Below are positions 43,754-53,725 of a DNA stretch of 64,000 nt, one piece after another. The notes below the pieces were generated by a model, which did not search any database, had not been told where the DNA came from, and saw nothing but the letters and a program-made list of their open reading frames with translations. The number at the start of each line of letters is the position of its first letter. The first letter of the stretch is position 1. A program made the translations under genes and the position numbers. This stretch comes from Chloroflexota bacterium (lineage in GTDB: Bacteria; Vulcanimicrobiota; JAMCWD01): positions 1 to 64,000 of the forward strand of contig JAMCWD010000041.1 of NCBI GenBank assembly GCA_023475345.1, read 5' to 3'.

Positions 43754-44846
43754 TTATTTTATGATTTCCTCCAGGTATGCCTTGATAAAACCGTCAATGT
43801 CGCCGTCGAGGACTCTCTGGACATCTCCTTTTTCAAAACCTGTCCTGTGATCTTTGACCATGCTGTACGGGTGGAGGACATAAGACCTGATCTGGCTTCC
43901 CCATGCTATTTCCTTATGGGCACCGCGCAGTTCCTCGACTTTTTTCCTGTTTTCTTCCTGCTGCAATTCGAAAAGCTTGGCCTTCAAAATCCTCATGGCG
44001 GTAAGGCGGTTGCTGTGCTGTGACCTTTCGTTCTGGCATGTAACGACTATGCCGGTCGGTACATGAGTTATCCTGACCGCCGAATCGGTCTTATTGACGT
44101 GCTGGCCGCCGGCCCCGCTGCTGCGGTAAGTGTCGATCCTCAAGTCTTCGGGATTTATCTTGATCTCGGCCGCTTCCTCTATTTCGGGCATGACATCGAC
44201 CTGGGCAAACGAAGTGTGCCGCCTGTGTGCGGAATCGAAAGGAGACAGCCTCACCAGGCGGTGGACCCCTTTTTCGGCTTTGATCATACCGAAGGCGTTT
44301 TTCCCCCCGACAAAAAGAGTGGCCGATTTCAACCCGGCTTCTTCCCCCGGTGAATGGTCGGCTACCTCCAGGCTGAAGCCATGTTTCTCTATCCACCTGG
44401 TGTACATGCGGAGAAGCATCTCGGCCCAGTCCTGGGCATCCGTGCCGCCCGCCCCGGAATGAATAGAAAGTATGGCGTCACAATGGTCGAACTCGCCGGA
44501 AAGGAGCGTTTCCACTTCCATCCTGTCGGCATCGGCATCCAGCCCGTCGAGGCTGGATTCAAGATCCCCCATTACAGATTCGTCTTCTCCGGCAAGATCG
44601 AGATAAACTTCTGCGTCTTCAAGCTTCGAATACAACGCGTTATAATTTTTTATTGCGGTTTTGAGCCCTTCCAGTTCCTGCATCACGCTCCGGCTCAATT
44701 CCTGGTTGTCCCATATATTTTCGCGGGAGATAAGCTCTTCAAGCTCATTTACACGGTTCTGTTTGCCCGGCAGGTCAAAGATACTCCTTCAGGCGGAGAA
44801 TTTTTTCCCTCAATTCCTGTAGCCGGACGCCGTATTCAACCAGCAT
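43754..44846 (-). CDS. prfB: Peptide chain release factor 2, programmed +1 frameshift
   Basis: RF2 ends translation at UGA and UAA codons. It is read from two frames. Frame 0 starts at ATG 44846 (GGGAGGAA upstream) and runs 23 codons to an in-frame TGA at 44777-44775. The site reads AGGAG, TAT, CTT TGA C, the classic RF2 frameshift signal with an internal Shine-Dalgarno-like AGGAG. After slipping +1 the frame continues through GAC to the stop at 43754, giving 363 residues in all. The RF2-specific SPF tripeptide (RLSPFDSAHR) and the catalytic GGQ (GAGGQHVNK) are present. RF2 thus regulates its own synthesis. It follows secA, as in Bacillus. Confidence 0.95.
44771..44788 (-). promoter_or_regulatory. 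Programmed ribosomal frameshift site of prfB
   Basis: On the minus strand AGGAGTATCTTTGACC contains the Shine-Dalgarno-like AGGAG three bases before CTT, then the slow UGA stop followed by C. All elements of the conserved RF2 autoregulatory signal are present. Confidence 0.93.
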
Positions 44847-44899
44847 GTTCGTTCCTCCCGTAAGAGTTTTTATACCGATGCCGCTCTATGTTTCTTCCG

Positions 44900-47497
44900 T
44901 TATTTATTCCCGCAGCATTTCTTGAATTTTTTGCCGCTCCCGCACGGGCACGGGTCGTTCCTGCCCACTTTCTTATCCCTGCGGTACGGGGTTCTACCTC
45001 CCGCTACGCCCTCGCCGTGACCTGCGTGCGTTACCTTGTACTTGCTCTTTTCTTCAAATTTGGGAGTCTTGACCTGGACCTTGTAAAGGTACTTTATCGT
45101 TTCTTCCTTTATCCTGGATTTCAGATCGTTGAACATTAGGAAACCTTCGTTGATATATTCGATCCGGGGGTCTTTCTGGCCGAAAGCCCTCAGACCTATG
45201 CCTTCCCTTAAAATGTCCATCGAATAAAGATGGTCCATCCACTTTTCGTCAAGCGTCCTTAAAAGCGCGAACCTTTCAAGCTGGCGCATAAGCTCGGGGG
45301 TGAGCCGCTCTTCTTTTTCTTCATAAGCCTCGATTGCCCACGACATTACTTTTTCACTTACCCGCTCCCTCGTAGGCTCGGCATCAAGTTCCGAAACGGT
45401 GGCGTCGAACGGGAGCGGAAAGGTTTCCTTCAAAGCCCGGTACAGGCCGTCCAGGTCCCACTCCTCGCGTGAAAGTTCGGTGGGTATGTAAACTGAAACA
45501 AGCTCTTCAACAAGCTCTTCCCGCATGCCTTCGATCTGGGGCGTCAGGTCTTCGCCTTCGAGTATCCGCCTTCTCTCGCCGTATATGACTTCCCTCTGCT
45601 TGTTCATCACATCGTCATATTCCAGCACCTGTTTGCGGATGTCGTAGTGATGGCCTTCCACTTTTTTCTGGGCGTTTTCGATGGCCTTGGTGATCCAGGG
45701 ATGCTCGATAGGGATGTCCTCTTCCACGCCCAGCCTGTCCATCCAGCCGCTTATCTTGTCGGAGCCGAAGAGCCGCATGATCTCGTCTTCAAGCGCAACG
45801 TAGAACCTTGACGAACCTTTGTCTCCCTGGCGGCCTGCGCGGCCCCTGAGCTGGTTATCGATCCTGCGGGATTCATGGCGCTCCGTGCCGATTATGTGGA
45901 GCCCGCCTTTTTCTTTTATGCTTTTGGCAAGCTCCGGGTCGGGCGGGTTGCCGCCCAGTATGATGTCAACTCCGCGGCCCGCCATGTTGGTGGCTATCGT
46001 AACCGCGCCTTCCCTGCCCGCCTGGGCTATTATGATGCCTTCTTTTTCATGATACTTGGCGTTGAGGATCTGGTGGGGGATGCCTTTACGCTTCAGCAGT
46101 TTCCCCAGGTATTCGGAACGCTCGATGCTGCGGGTGCCGACAAGGACAGGTCTTCCCTCATGATGGAGTTCGGTGATCTCTTCAACAACCGCGTTAAACT
46201 TGGCATTCTCGGTCTTATAGACGACATCCGAATTGTCGGACCTTATCATCGGCATGTTCGTGGGGATGACAACCACGTCAAGGTTATATATATCCCTGAA
46301 TTCCCGCTCTTCGGTGGCTGCAGTGCCGGTCATGCCCCCAAGCTTGCGGTACATGCGGAAATAATTCTGGAATGTGATGGTGGCAAGCGTCTGGTCTTCC
46401 TGGCGGACTTTTACATGTTCCTTGGCTTCTATGGCCTGGTGGAGGCCGTCGGAATAGCGGCGCCCGAACATCAGCCTGCCGGTAAACTCGTCAACTATGA
46501 TTATCTCCCCGTCCTTTATCACGTAATCCACATCGCGCTTGAAAAGCTCTTTCGCGCGAAGGGCCTGGTTTATATGATGGGCAAGCTCCATGTTCTCGTT
46601 GTCATAAAGGTTCTCCAGACCCAGTTCGTCCTGGACTTTTTCAACGCCTTCCTCCGTCAATGGCGCCGAATGGGCTTTTTCATCAACTGTATAATCGCGC
46701 TCTTTCTTCAGGCGTTCGGCTATCCGCGAGAAGCGGTTATAAAGGTCCGTTGTGCCTTCGGCCCTCCCGGAAATGATAAGCGGGGTCCTGGCCTCGTCTA
46801 TCAGGATGGAATCAACCTCGTCAACTATGGCGTAGAAAAGATCTCTCTGGACACACTGGTTTATGTCGAGCACCATATTGTCGCGGAGATAGTCGAACCC
46901 GAATTCGTTGTTGGTCCCGTAAGTAATATCGGCATGGTAAGCTTCGTGCCTGTAAACGGGCCGGAGGTGGTTCAAAAGGTCGTCTTCGATCTCGTATTCA
47001 GGGTCATACAAGAACGCCGACTCGTGCTGGATGATGCCGACGGAAAGTCCCATCGCCCTGTAGATGGGGGCCATCCACTTGGCGTCGCGCTTTGCAAGGT
47101 AATCGTTGACGGTAACCACGTGCACTCCCCGGCCGAGCATGGCGTTCAGGACGACCGGCAGGGTCGCCACGAGGGTTTTTCCTTCGCCTGTCCGCATCTC
47201 GGCTATCCTGCCCTGGTGCAGTACAATGCCCCCGATCATCTGTACGTCGAAGTGTCTCATGCCGAGCGTCCGCTTGGATACCTCGCGCACCATCGCAAAT
47301 ACCTCAGGCAGGATCTCTTCAAGCAGTTCCTCGGTTTCAACCGACTTGTAAAGTTCCCGCGAGCGGGCCATGATCTCCTCGTCGCTCATCGCGGAAACCT
47401 TTTCTTCCAGCGCGTTTATCTTCTCAACTTCCCGGGAAAGCTTCTTGACCTCCCGGGCGTTCCCGTCAATTATCCTTTTGATTGTCTCTAAAAACAT
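44900..47497 (-). CDS. secA: Preprotein translocase ATPase SecA
   Basis: An 865-residue SecA, the motor that pushes preproteins through SecYEG. Marks are [14 protein letters not shown] (Walker A), [16 protein letters not shown] (Walker B), [14 protein letters not shown] and [11 protein letters not shown]. The C-terminal zinc site [13 protein letters not shown] binds SecB or ribosomes. ATG 47497 is chosen, since SecA proteins begin at this point (MFLETIKRI); an in-frame TTG at 47527 would add ten residues. The ribosome binding site is weak (GGGAATGG). prfB follows after 53 bases. Confidence 0.97.
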   Translation of the reverse strand: MFLETIKRIIDGNAREVKKLSREVEKINALEEKVSAMSDEEIMARSRELYKSVETEELLEEILPEVFAMVREVSKRTLGMRHFDVQMIGGIVLHQGRIAEMRTGEGKTLVATLPVVLNAMLGRGVHVVTVNDYLAKRDAKWMAPIYRAMGLSVGIIQHESAFLYDPEYEIEDDLLNHLRPVYRHEAYHADITYGTNNEFGFDYLRDNMVLDINQCVQRDLFYAIVDEVDSILIDEARTPLIISGRAEGTTDLYNRFSRIAERLKKERDYTVDEKAHSAPLTEEGVEKVQDELGLENLYDNENMELAHHINQALRAKELFKRDVDYVIKDGEIIIVDEFTGRLMFGRRYSDGLHQAIEAKEHVKVRQEDQTLATITFQNYFRMYRKLGGMTGTAATEEREFRDIYNLDVVVIPTNMPMIRSDNSDVVYKTENAKFNAVVEEITELHHEGRPVLVGTRSIERSEYLGKLLKRKGIPHQILNAKYHEKEGIIIAQAGREGAVTIATNMAGRGVDIILGGNPPDPELAKSIKEKGGLHIIGTERHESRRIDNQLRGRAGRQGDKGSSRFYVALEDEIMRLFGSDKISGWMDRLGVEEDIPIEHPWITKAIENAQKKVEGHHYDIRKQVLEYDDVMNKQREVIYGERRRILEGEDLTPQIEGMREELVEELVSVYIPTELSREEWDLDGLYRALKETFPLPFDATVSELDAEPTRERVSEKVMSWAIEAYEEKEERLTPELMRQLERFALLRTLDEKWMDHLYSMDILREGIGLRAFGQKDPRIEYINEGFLMFNDLKSRIKEETIKYLYKVQVKTPKFEEKSKYKVTHAGHGEGVAGGRTPYRRDKKVGRNDPCPCGSGKKFKKCCGNK

Positions 47498-47584
47498 ATT
47501 ACCATTCCCATTCTTCAGGTATTTCAATTCATGAAAAGCATAGCATCAAATGCTCTCAGGCTCAAGCTTCAGGCATTGAATAAT

Positions 47585-49096
47585 TCAGGGCTTAACGACT
47601 ACCCCGAACGGGACGCTGTTCGGCAGAGGTCTGGTCGTATATCTGACGATAAAACGTTCTCCGTCGATAACCGAAACTGTCCCTTCCCCGTTATTGGTAA
47701 CGAATACAGAACGGCCGTCGGGGGTCATCGCTATCCCCAGCGGTGAACGGCCTACCGGCACCGTACCCGACACTTCCATCCTATCCGAATCGATGACTGA
47801 AACATTGTTCGAGCCGTTATTCGTTACGAATATCTTCTTATCATCGGGCCGTATAACCACCCTTGCGGGCTGGATCCCGACCCTGATGCGCTTCAGCACT
47901 TTCAGGCCGTACCCGTCAACGACCGCAACATCGCCGCTGTTATAATCGGCTACATAGGCCCTGGAACCGTCGTTGGAGAGAGCTATCCCGGTAGGTCTCA
48001 TCCCCACCTGGACGACGCCCCACAACCGCTGGTTCGGCACGTCGATAACGGCCACCTCGCCGGAATTGGCCGCCGCCAGTGTAACATAAAGCCTGTTGCC
48101 GCCTTTTGAAAGAGCTATCGAGGTCGGATAGCCCGCTTCCCCCGTAGAAAGCGTCGGCGTGGGGATCATCTGTTCCATGGAGTTGTTCGTGGTGTTTACT
48201 ATCATGATGCCCGGCTGTCCCGACTGGAGCGCGATGAAAATCCTCTGGCCGTCGGGAGAAAGCTTCATATCTGTAACCACGCCGTTGGCCGGGATCACGC
48301 CGACAAGGATGTTGTTGTGCAGGATATCATAAACCTCTATCCGTCCCTGGTCGGTGGAAACATATAATTTCGTCCCGCTGAGGTTAAAAGTAAGCCAGTA
48401 AGGCTTTTGCTGGAGCGTTATATAATTTGTGCTCCCCGGCTCATACGGGTTGAGCATCATTACATTGTTGGGGTTTGCGGTAATTGTATTCTGCTGAGTC
48501 CCGTAAGGGTTGGAGGCATCCGGCATCCCCCCCGGCATTCCCGGCATGTTGGCGTTGTAGCCTGTTGAGAAAGGGTCTGCGCCTGCTCCTACCGCCTGGA
48601 GGAACCCCATTTTTGTCATTTCCTGCCCTATCTGGGGAGCTGCGCCGCCTCCCATGCCGCTCATAGAAGGCGGCGTCGGGGCCGTAGACCCGAAAGCTAT
48701 AAAACCTGTGCCTGACGGTATCGGCCCTGTATCCTGCATCAGCGACGACCCGGGCACTATAGTCAATGTTATCCTCTGGGTAACCCCAGGCTCGATCGAT
48801 ATGGCTTTCTGGGCCGGGCCATAGCCTACTTTTTGAATTATTATGTTATAACTGCCGGGCTTTATATTTGCAAAAGTAAATACCCCGTTGACATCGGTAA
48901 CCTGCCTTTCCCCCGTTTCGACAAGTATGACCGTGGCGTTATCCACGGGGGTAGCCCCGGCAAAAGCCGCGTTCGGATTGCCTGAAGTTATGACATTGCC
49001 TATTATTATACCGGGTTGTTTGGCGGCGGCCTGTCCCGGGCATAGCGAGAAGGCCAGGATAACCAGCATAAATATGATCAATCTTTTATTCATCAT
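47585..49096 (-). CDS. Secreted YVTN beta-propeller protein with CarboxypepD-like domain
   Basis: A 503-residue secreted protein. A signal peptide ends near residue 25 (CPGQAAA before KQP). Residues about 30-115 form a carboxypeptidase regulatory-like beta-sandwich (TDVNGVFTFANIKPGSYNI). A Gly/Met/Pro-rich low-complexity linker covers 125-215. The rest is a YVTN/NHL-type propeller with repeats such as GSNNVSVIDSDRMEV and SRAYVADYNSGDVAVVDG. Such proteins are often cell-surface or periplasmic binding proteins; the ligand is unknown. GAGGTG precedes ATG 49096 and overlaps the stop of the upstream yqgF-like gene. Confidence 0.88.
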   Translation of the reverse strand: MMNKRLIIFMLVILAFSLCPGQAAAKQPGIIIGNVITSGNPNAAFAGATPVDNATVILVETGERQVTDVNGVFTFANIKPGSYNIIIQKVGYGPAQKAISIEPGVTQRITLTIVPGSSLMQDTGPIPSGTGFIAFGSTAPTPPSMSGMGGGAAPQIGQEMTKMGFLQAVGAGADPFSTGYNANMPGMPGGMPDASNPYGTQQNTITANPNNVMMLNPYEPGSTNYITLQQKPYWLTFNLSGTKLYVSTDQGRIEVYDILHNNILVGVIPANGVVTDMKLSPDGQRIFIALQSGQPGIMIVNTTNNSMEQMIPTPTLSTGEAGYPTSIALSKGGNRLYVTLAAANSGEVAVIDVPNQRLWGVVQVGMRPTGIALSNDGSRAYVADYNSGDVAVVDGYGLKVLKRIRVGIQPARVVIRPDDKKIFVTNNGSNNVSVIDSDRMEVSGTVPVGRSPLGIAMTPDGRSVFVTNNGEGTVSVIDGERFIVRYTTRPLPNSVPFGVVVKP

Positions 49097-49099
49097 AAA

Positions 49100-49534
49100 T
49101 CACCTCTTCTGGGCCTCGGTCTGATTTTCGGCCAGGTATTGTTCGACCAGCACCAGGGCTGCGTAATCATCATAAGGTTCGGGCGGAAGCCTCATACCCC
49201 TGGGCACGAGCTTCAGCAAGCCCTTCGCAGGGTGATCCGCAAGGTACTTTTCCTTCCCCTTTTCGGTGGAATTACGCTCGTCAACAAGCGTTACGGGGAT
49301 CTTCCCCGTAACCCCCTTCACCTCTTTTACCAGCTTGCGGGCATGGGTGCCCGATCCCATTAAAACCCTGTCAGGCCTGTATTTTTCAATATATTCGCAG
49401 AGGACAGGGCAGAGTTCGGCGGTAGTTACGACTTTTTTTTCAAGAATTTCAAGATCCCTCCCAATCACCACCAGGCCGCATTTTCTGCGCCCCGGATCGA
49501 TCGATATTATCATTTCAGGATTTTCGTTGATCAT
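49100..49534 (-). CDS. YqgF/RuvC-like RNase H-fold protein, divergent
   Basis: A 144-residue protein with an RNase H-like fold. The N-terminal strand-loop IISIDPGRRKCGLVVIG resembles the catalytic Asp region of YqgF and RuvC, and VDERNST and DDYAALVLVEQYL match the later acidic positions. It is more distant from RuvX than the copy at 29845. It follows the DUF3084 gene by four bases, a pairing I recall from cyanobacterial genomes. ATG 49534 is used; ATG 49513 is also possible and neither has a clear ribosome binding site. Confidence 0.8.
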   Translation of the reverse strand: MINENPEMIISIDPGRRKCGLVVIGRDLEILEKKVVTTAELCPVLCEYIEKYRPDRVLMGSGTHARKLVKEVKGVTGKIPVTLVDERNSTEKGKEKYLADHPAKGLLKLVPRGMRLPPEPYDDYAALVLVEQYLAENQTEAQKR

Positions 49535-49538
49535 TTTT

Positions 49539-50519
49539 CTAATATTCCGGCTCTATATCGAATTTTATATCGAGAGGCCCAACCGTATAAATGTCATTTT
49601 TCGCAAGCACCTTTACCGTGACGGGACCCCCGATATAGCCGATTTCCCTGGCTTTCTCCTGTATTGCCGCCACCTTCTTCTGGAGTGAAGACAACGGTTC
49701 GTCTCCCACCTGCTCCCCCTTTGCCGGGTTTGCCAGAACGCCTTTCCTCAAACCTTCTTTCTTTACAAGCTGGAGCGAATCCAGAAGCTGGGATTCCACC
49801 ATCTCCGATGGGGCCGAACCGTCGATTTTAAAACTCGTTATCAACTCGCCTTCCTTGAATACCAGCTTGTTGGGACGGTAATTGAACCTTACCGGAACGG
49901 CATCCTTGAGGTACGCATTCCCGGGAGAATATACCTGGATGGCATAATTGCCTTTCATCCCGGATAGTCGCGAAATCAGCGACTCGTATTCCTCCGGGAA
50001 ATATCCGACTACAGTGCTGCTGTTGGGAATTAAATTTTCATTCAATACCCACAGCTTGTCATTATTTCGTTGTATTGCTATTTCGTTCGCGTAATTGAGG
50101 ATCAAATCGAGTTGTTGCTTGGTTTTTTCGGTGCCGAGATTCCCCTTGACCTCCCCGATACAGATGCCTTCGTTCACCTGGAATATTATCTTGCCTTTCT
50201 TGACTATATCAGCCAGGCGGGCCGCTTCCTTTTGCAGTTCGGCATTTTTCTTTTCAAGCTCCTGGTAATTTTTCTGCAGAATATCGAATTTTGTAAGGAA
50301 GATCTTGACATTTTCATTGACCATGGCAAATACAACGACCGTGAGGATTGCAATAAGCATCCCTGTAAATACGGTAAAAACTATCGATGTGTGCCTGGGA
50401 CGGAGATTTAAAAACGACATCTTCTTCTTGCCGATGTACCGGCCGAGCTGGTTCCCCAGATAGGCAATCAAGCCGGATACCGCGGCTATTACGAAAAATA
50501 TCCCGATGGTTCTGAGCAT
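49539..50519 (-). CDS. DUF3084 membrane-anchored coiled-coil protein
   Basis: A 326-residue DUF3084 protein. Two membrane helices lie at about residues 5-22 and 45-68, then a coiled coil at about 78-112 (QKNYQELEKKNAELQKEAA), then a soluble domain of mixed strands. The topology puts both ends in the cytoplasm or both outside. The function is unknown. GGCGGGAG precedes ATG 50519. The nuclease-like gene downstream is four bases away, so both are translated together. Confidence 0.85.
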   Translation of the reverse strand: MLRTIGIFFVIAAVSGLIAYLGNQLGRYIGKKKMSFLNLRPRHTSIVFTVFTGMLIAILTVVVFAMVNENVKIFLTKFDILQKNYQELEKKNAELQKEAARLADIVKKGKIIFQVNEGICIGEVKGNLGTEKTKQQLDLILNYANEIAIQRNNDKLWVLNENLIPNSSTVVGYFPEEYESLISRLSGMKGNYAIQVYSPGNAYLKDAVPVRFNYRPNKLVFKEGELITSFKIDGSAPSEMVESQLLDSLQLVKKEGLRKGVLANPAKGEQVGDEPLSSLQKKVAAIQEKAREIGYIGGPVTVKVLAKNDIYTVGPLDIKFDIEPEY

Positions 50520-50739
50520 TATCTCCCGCCTTTTACACTATAACTCAACTTATTATTTTATCATATATTTTAGCGGCGCGAAAGGGGAATATGCGATATT
50601 TTGTCATCGGACAGGAAAAATGTCACCCCTGTGAGGAGAGACATCAGACGGTATGCCCATCTTTCCCCGGATCATAGCAGGCTTGCCGTTGAGAATCTTG
50701 GAAACAAAATAGACACTTGTTGTACGCCGGGAAATAAAA

Positions 50740-50765
50740 GCGGCCCCGGTCGAAACCAAGGCCGC
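50740..50765 (-). terminator. Terminator after tRNA-Pro
   Basis: On the minus strand a GCGGCC/GGCCGC hairpin with a 14-base loop is followed by TTTTATTT, eight bases past the tRNA CCA end. Confidence 0.75.
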
Positions 50766-50773
50766 GTGATTGC

Positions 50774-50851
50774 TGGTCGGAGCGGGCGGACTTGAACCGC
50801 CGACCCCTAGCCCCCCATGCTAGTGCTCTATCCAAACTGAGCTACGCCCCG
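50774..50851 (-). tRNA. tRNA-Pro (anticodon GGG)
   Basis: A full cloverleaf on the minus strand. The acceptor stem is CGGGGCG paired with CGCTCCG, the D arm has GTAGCTCAG, the anticodon stem CTAGC/GCTAG encloses loop ATGGGGG with anticodon GGG, and the T arm has GGCGGTTCAAGTCCGCC. The CCA end is encoded. It reads proline codons CCC and CCU. A good promoter lies directly upstream and a terminator downstream. Confidence 0.95.
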
Positions 50852-50860
50852 ACACGCAGT

Positions 50861-50889
50861 ATTATATCAGAAGCCCCCATTCGAAGCAA
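50861..50889 (-). promoter_or_regulatory. Promoter of tRNA-Pro
   Basis: On the minus strand TTGCTT and a perfect TATAAT are 17 bases apart. The tRNA 5' end begins ten bases after the -10 box. Confidence 0.7.
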
Positions 50890-50937
50890 GTCATTTTACA
50901 AATCCATACCCCGCTTCTACATCCGGCCTTATCGCCG

Positions 50938-51570
50938 TTAAACATCGGCGGTGCCGGGCTCCATGCCCTCCAGGTGGGAAGTGCCGTTCAAAAGCGACAG
51001 TATGAAATTTTCTCCGTCGTGTTCAAGGAGAGATATCGACCCGCAATCCATCCTGATTTTCCAGAAGCCCGGCCCGTCAAGGCCGAGAGCAAAACAGACG
51101 AGCAGCTTCAGCACGAGGCGGTGGGTAACGATGATTACCTCCCGGTCTTTATGCCTTTCAATAATTTCACAGAGAGCGTCCGAGGCGTTTTTTGCAAGTT
51201 CCTTCAGGTTTCCGCCGCCGGATATTACGGCATTGAAAGGGTTCTTTGTCCATTGTTCAAATTCACAGGGAAACTCTTCTTTTACCCCGCCGACAGTCTT
51301 CCCCTGCCACTTTCCGAAATCGAGATCCATAAAGCGGGACTCTTTCAATACCGGCAGGATATGCGGCTCTGCAATTGCATCGGCGGTATCCTCTGCCCTT
51401 CGCAAAGGACTTGAATAAACCGCATCGGGGTTATGCTTCGTGAAAATGACCGCGGCGCGGAACGCCTGTTCCTTCCCTTTCTGAGTGAGCGGCAGATCGA
51501 GAGTCCCCCTGAAAGTTTCCATTTTATTGCCGCCGGTTTCCCCGTGCCGGACAAGATAAACCCGGGTCAT
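50938..51570 (-). CDS. Histidine phosphatase (phosphoglycerate mutase-like)
   Basis: A 210-residue histidine phosphatase superfamily member. The phospho-His motif is VRHGETGGN near residue 8, the second basic motif SSPLRRAEDTA near 54, the acid residue lies in FMDLDFGKWQG, and the second His in VTHRLV near 149. Substrates in this family range from phosphoglycerate to alpha-ribazole phosphate and proteins. ATG 51570 with GAAGGTG is the start and overlaps the holA stop as ATGA. No cobalamin genes are near, so CobC is not favoured. Confidence 0.88.
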   Translation of the reverse strand: MTRVYLVRHGETGGNKMETFRGTLDLPLTQKGKEQAFRAAVIFTKHNPDAVYSSPLRRAEDTADAIAEPHILPVLKESRFMDLDFGKWQGKTVGGVKEEFPCEFEQWTKNPFNAVISGGGNLKELAKNASDALCEIIERHKDREVIIVTHRLVLKLLVCFALGLDGPGFWKIRMDCGSISLLEHDGENFILSLLNGTSHLEGMEPGTADV

Positions 51571-52658
51571 TGCTTCACCTTCTTTCGAATATCCTTCCGC
51601 CTGCACAACCGGAGCAGCAGGGAATCCAGCACGAGCCTCATGTCCTTGCTTCTTTTCAAAGCCCTGTCGGCCCTGTATAAAAGCTCCACGAACTGCCTCA
51701 AATCGTCCGGGGTAAACCTGGAAGCGGATCTGAGCGAGTTTTTGACCCGGAAAGGAGAATCTCCCGTGGCGGCGATTATCTCATTCGTGTTCATGCCGCT
51801 TTCCGCCATGCTCTTCAGCCTCATCATGCGCCTGACGAATTCGAAAAGGTAACCGATGACAAGCAATGCTTCATCGGGCTTCTGAACAATCTCCGTCATG
51901 ATGTTCATCGCCCTGTTGAAATCGCATTCGGTTATAGCGTCTGTAAGCATGTAAATCTGGGCCGCGGGATAAGCCGAGACAACCTTTTCAACCATTTCCG
52001 TCGTAACGCTTTCCTCGCCGTAAGCAAAAAGCTCGAGCTTTGAAATCTCATTTTCCAGCGCCACCATATCGGTCCCGACTCTTAAAAAAAGAGCATCGTT
52101 TGCTTTTTTCGAAATCTTCAGGCCGCTTCGGGCAAACCTTTCGTCTATCCATCCGGGCACCCGGCCGGGGCTGATGCTGCAATTAATCGTAAGGCCGCCT
52201 ATCCCCTCGATGTATTTGTCCCAGCTTGTTTTTATATCGACGGACGGTTTCTTTTTCGTTTTCGAGGTTTTCCCGGCATCGGGTTTTTTCTTCTTTTTAT
52301 TTCTCGAAGTTTCCTTATGAGAAAGAATGAGTATTGTATATTCGGGCATGCCCGGCAGGTATTCTCTCAAAATTCTTACTTCGTCGGCGCTCAAATTATT
52401 TATATCGCGCAGGTGTATTGTTCTGGATTCGCCGAAGAAGGGGATCTCCTCGGAGATTTCTATGATATCGGCTGCCTTTGTCGATTTGTTTACGGCGATT
52501 TCCTTGAACCTCAGTCCTTTCATGTCCGAACGAATGCCGAAATAATCGAGGATTTCGTCCAGGGCGTTCCTGAGCAGTAGCTCGTCAGACCAGACGAGCA
52601 AAAACAGGTTATGCCCGCTCAAAGACTTTTTATTGACAGACGAAAAGGCGGCGGTCAT
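51567..52658 (-). CDS. holA: DNA polymerase III delta subunit
   Basis: A 363-residue HolA, the clamp-loader wrench subunit. The N-terminal domain starts FLLVWSDELLLRNALDEI, followed by LSADEVRILREYLPGM, and the C-terminal collar domain has DAITECDFNRAMNIMTEIV and ALLVIGYLFEFVRRMMRL. A lysine-rich insertion of about 20 residues near 120 (NKKKKKPDAGKTSKTKKKP) is unusual. It overlaps mtnA upstream and the histidine phosphatase downstream, forming a compact operon of unrelated functions. Confidence 0.9.
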   Translation of the reverse strand: MTAAFSSVNKKSLSGHNLFLLVWSDELLLRNALDEILDYFGIRSDMKGLRFKEIAVNKSTKAADIIEISEEIPFFGESRTIHLRDINNLSADEVRILREYLPGMPEYTILILSHKETSRNKKKKKPDAGKTSKTKKKPSVDIKTSWDKYIEGIGGLTINCSISPGRVPGWIDERFARSGLKISKKANDALFLRVGTDMVALENEISKLELFAYGEESVTTEMVEKVVSAYPAAQIYMLTDAITECDFNRAMNIMTEIVQKPDEALLVIGYLFEFVRRMMRLKSMAESGMNTNEIIAATGDSPFRVKNSLRSASRFTPDDLRQFVELLYRADRALKRSKDMRLVLDSLLLRLCRRKDIRKKVKQ

Positions 52659-53698
52659 TTTACCTTCGCCTCCTGTGAATAAAGCCTGGAAAGATTTTCT
52701 TTAAAAGGCGGGGTAACCACGCCTTTCTCGGTTATGATGGCGGTAATAAGCCCATGCGGGGTAACGTCGAATGCCGGGTTGGCGGCATCACAACCCTGGG
52801 GCGCAGTCCTCTCAGTCCTGAAGCTGCATACTTCTTCTTTCGCCCTTTCTTCGATGGGGATCTTCATGCCGTCATCCAGGGAAAAATCTATGGTGCTGAA
52901 AGGGGCCGCGATATAAAAAGGGATCCTGTGATAATTTGCAAGGACAGCAAGCCCGTACGTGCCGATCTTATTTGCGGCGTCCCCCGATGAAGTAATCCTG
53001 TCCGCGCCGGTAACGACAATGTCCACCATCCCCCTCTGCATGAAATGGGCGGCCATGTTGTCCGTAATAAGCTTGAACGGGATGCCGGCTTCCTTCAGCT
53101 CCCATGCGGTAAGCCTAGCGCCCTGGAGGAGCGGCCTTGTCTCATCCACCCATACCCGGATGTTTTTGCCCTGTTCGTATGCCGCTCTTATAACTCCGAC
53201 GGCCGTCCCGTAGCCGCCGGTGGCAAGCCCCCCGGCGTTACAATGTGTAAGTATTTTTGCGTCCTGCGGGACAAGCGATGCGCCGTGTCCTCCTATCGCC
53301 CGGCACATCTTTTCGTCTTCCTCGGCTATTTCAAGGGCGGTTTGAAGAACGGCTTTTTTCATCTCCCCGGCATCGCCCGCCCTTTCCGCGGCATCGAGCG
53401 CTTCCTTTACCCCCCAGGAAAGGTTGATGGCGGTGGGTCTGGTGCCGCTGATCTTTTCAGCGGCTTTTTTTAATTCCGATAATAATTGTTCCGAAGTTGC
53501 CGCAGAGCTTTTTTGTGCGGCTAAAGCGATGCCCATAGCACCGGCTATGCCGAGTGCAGGGGCGCCTCTTACCGCAAGGGTTTCAATGGCCTCGCAAAGA
53601 TCGGCCAGGCCGTCTATTTCAAGGAAAACCTCCTCCCGCGGGAGCTTCCTCTGATCGATTATAATTATCCTGCCGTTTTTCCATTCGATGCTTTTCAT
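52655..53698 (-). CDS. mtnA: S-methyl-5-thioribose-1-phosphate isomerase
   Basis: A 347-residue MtnA of the eIF2B-like fold. It converts methylthioribose-1-phosphate to methylthioribulose-1-phosphate in methionine salvage. Marks are VRGAPALGIAGAMG near residue 43, THCNAGGLATGGYGT with the catalytic-type Cys near 152, VDETRPLLQGARLTAWEL and VTGADRITSSGDAANKIGTY with the catalytic Asp. Other methionine salvage genes are not in the window; in many bacteria MtnA also isomerises 5-deoxyribose-1-phosphate. It overlaps holA by four bases. Confidence 0.94.
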   Translation of the reverse strand: MKSIEWKNGRIIIIDQRKLPREEVFLEIDGLADLCEAIETLAVRGAPALGIAGAMGIALAAQKSSAATSEQLLSELKKAAEKISGTRPTAINLSWGVKEALDAAERAGDAGEMKKAVLQTALEIAEEDEKMCRAIGGHGASLVPQDAKILTHCNAGGLATGGYGTAVGVIRAAYEQGKNIRVWVDETRPLLQGARLTAWELKEAGIPFKLITDNMAAHFMQRGMVDIVVTGADRITSSGDAANKIGTYGLAVLANYHRIPFYIAAPFSTIDFSLDDGMKIPIEERAKEEVCSFRTERTAPQGCDAANPAFDVTPHGLITAIITEKGVVTPPFKENLSRLYSQEAKVK

Positions 53699-53725
53699 TT
53701 TTCAACTACTTCCTTCGGAGGTTCT

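Noticed and set aside
44699..44846. Separate small gene upstream of prfB
   Set aside because: The 23-codon frame ending at TGA is the leader part of RF2 itself, joined by the programmed frameshift.
45875..47491. A 538-codon open frame on the plus strand opposite secA
   Set aside because: It lies wholly antisense to secA, has no family marks or ribosome binding site, and is explained by the codon usage of secA.
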